Shown one piece after another: positions 22,148 to 22,624 of a stretch of 22,624 bases of DNA. The notes under the pieces were generated by a model. The model had not been told where the DNA came from. It made no database searches and saw nothing but the letters and a program-made list of their open reading frames with translations. The stretch is from JAHJRJ01 sp037443685. GTDB lineage: Bacteria > Bacteroidota > Ignavibacteria > UBA10030 > BY39. The DNA lies in assembly GCA_037443685.1 (NCBI GenBank), contig JBBINX010000032.1, forward strand, positions 1 through 22,624. Reading direction: 5' to 3'. A program made the position numbers and the translations under genes. The first letter of the stretch is position 1. Every line of letters begins with the position of its first letter.

Positions 22148-22311
22148 AAACTTATTGAGAAGAGCGATAAGCAAAAGCTTACCGAAATAACGTTAAACGT
22201 TCATATATGCATTGTCCCGATCCCGAAATGCATTCGGGATTGGATCGACTAATCAAAAGCCTGCCAGAAGAAGCAGACTAGTAAGTAAACATGCGATCAA
22301 TAAAAAATATT
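22148..22311 (-). other. 23S-5S internal transcribed spacer with hairpins
   Basis: No tRNA is seen between 23S and 5S. On the transcribed strand two stems stand out: CGGTAAGC-UUUU-GCUUAUCG (22166-22185, one G-U pair) and AUCCCGAA-UGCAU-UUCGGGAU (22220-22240, perfect 8 bp). They may be processing signals or, for the second, a dispersed repeat. Confidence 0.55.
22220..22240. repeat. Perfect 8-bp hairpin in the rRNA spacer
   Basis: ATCCCGAA (22220-22227) and TTCGGGAT (22233-22240) are exact reverse complements with a 5-nt loop. The element is GC-richer than the spacer around it. Confidence 0.6.
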
Positions 22312-22624
22312 GGTTAAGTCGCACGACTTATTAGTACCGCTTGACTAAATCCGTTACCGGACTTACATCTACGGCCTATCAACCAAGTAATCTCCTTGGA
22401 GTCTTTAGTCAGCTAAAGCTGAGGGATATCTAATCTTGGGGTGGGTTTCGCACTTAGATGCTTTCAGCGCTTATCCCGACCGGACGTGGCTACCCTGCGT
22501 TTACCACTGGCGTGATAACAGGTACACCGTAGGTCCGTTCACTCTGGTCCTCTCGTACTAGGAGCGACTCCCCTCAAATATCCTGCGCCCGCATAGGATA
22601 GGGACCGAACTGTCTCACGACGTT
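22312..22624 (-). rRNA. rrl: 23S ribosomal RNA, 3' portion, cut by the window edge
   Basis: The reverse complement is the 3'-terminal part of bacterial 23S rRNA. It includes the sarcin-ricin loop AGTACGAGAGGACC (22546-22559), the GTACCTGTTATCACGCCAG region, and an end near GTCGTGCGACTTAACCA. About 313 nt are inside the window; the rest of the gene and the presumed 16S lie beyond the right edge. The 3' end is approximate. Confidence 0.96.

Noticed and set aside
22008..22190. 60-codon + strand frame across the 5S region.
   Set aside because: It is antisense to the 5S rRNA and the terminator.
1..22624. CRISPR arrays, insertion sequences, phage genes, tRNA genes, toxin-antitoxin pairs and classical defence systems.
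   Set aside because: None was seen: no regularly spaced repeats, transposase or integrase motifs, or tRNA-like sequence in the gaps.

Overview
The window is low-GC DNA from a bacterium of the Bacteroidota/Ignavibacteriota/Chlorobiota group. The best taxonomic sign is a C-terminal type IX secretion (T9SS) sorting domain of the 'LSQNYPNPFNPAT' kind, which is typical of Ignavibacteria-like lineages. YajQ and a bacterial-type 5S/23S rRNA locus show that it is not archaeal. All protein genes lie on the + strand. The rRNA genes at the right end are on the - strand and meet them convergently at a bidirectional terminator.

Region 1 (346-9911) is a tight four-gene run. It encodes a 1316-aa envelope protein combining a polysaccharide-deacetylase-like domain with a glycosidase-like barrel, a processive family-2 glycosyltransferase, a predicted outer-membrane beta-barrel protein, and a large T9SS cargo protein made of 14 beta-propeller blades. 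The first three match the logic of synthase-dependent exopolysaccharide systems (Pga/Pel type: inner-membrane synthase, periplasmic deacetylase/hydrolase, outer-membrane exit), but the domain set differs from the classical operons. This is the main candidate for a poorly described system.

Region 2 (9912-10945) holds a gene-poor stretch with an unusually GC-rich patch, then a VOC/glyoxalase-fold protein that carries an export signal.

Region 3 (10946-15779) is a compact triplet: a histidine-ammonia-lyase homologue whose cofactor-forming tripeptide is Ala-Cys-Gly instead of Ala-Ser-Gly, followed by complete GatE and GatD. GatDE is the archaeal Glu-tRNA(Gln) amidotransferase and is unexpected in a bacterium. 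No other hut genes are present, so the lyase may have a role linked to GatDE rather than histidine catabolism.

Region 4 (15819-21749) is a close-packed housekeeping and stress run: a MutT-Ogg2 fusion that would clean 8-oxoguanine from both the nucleotide pool and DNA, a lysine 6-dehydrogenase-like enzyme, a 49-codon overlapping small ORF, YajQ, a cell-wall amidase, a BtuF-like lipoprotein with a TTG start, and ferritin. The MutT-Ogg2 fusion and ferritin together suggest oxidative-damage control.

Region 5 (21990-22624) contains the terminator, 5S rRNA, a spacer with hairpins, and the 3' end of 23S rRNA, cut by the window edge.
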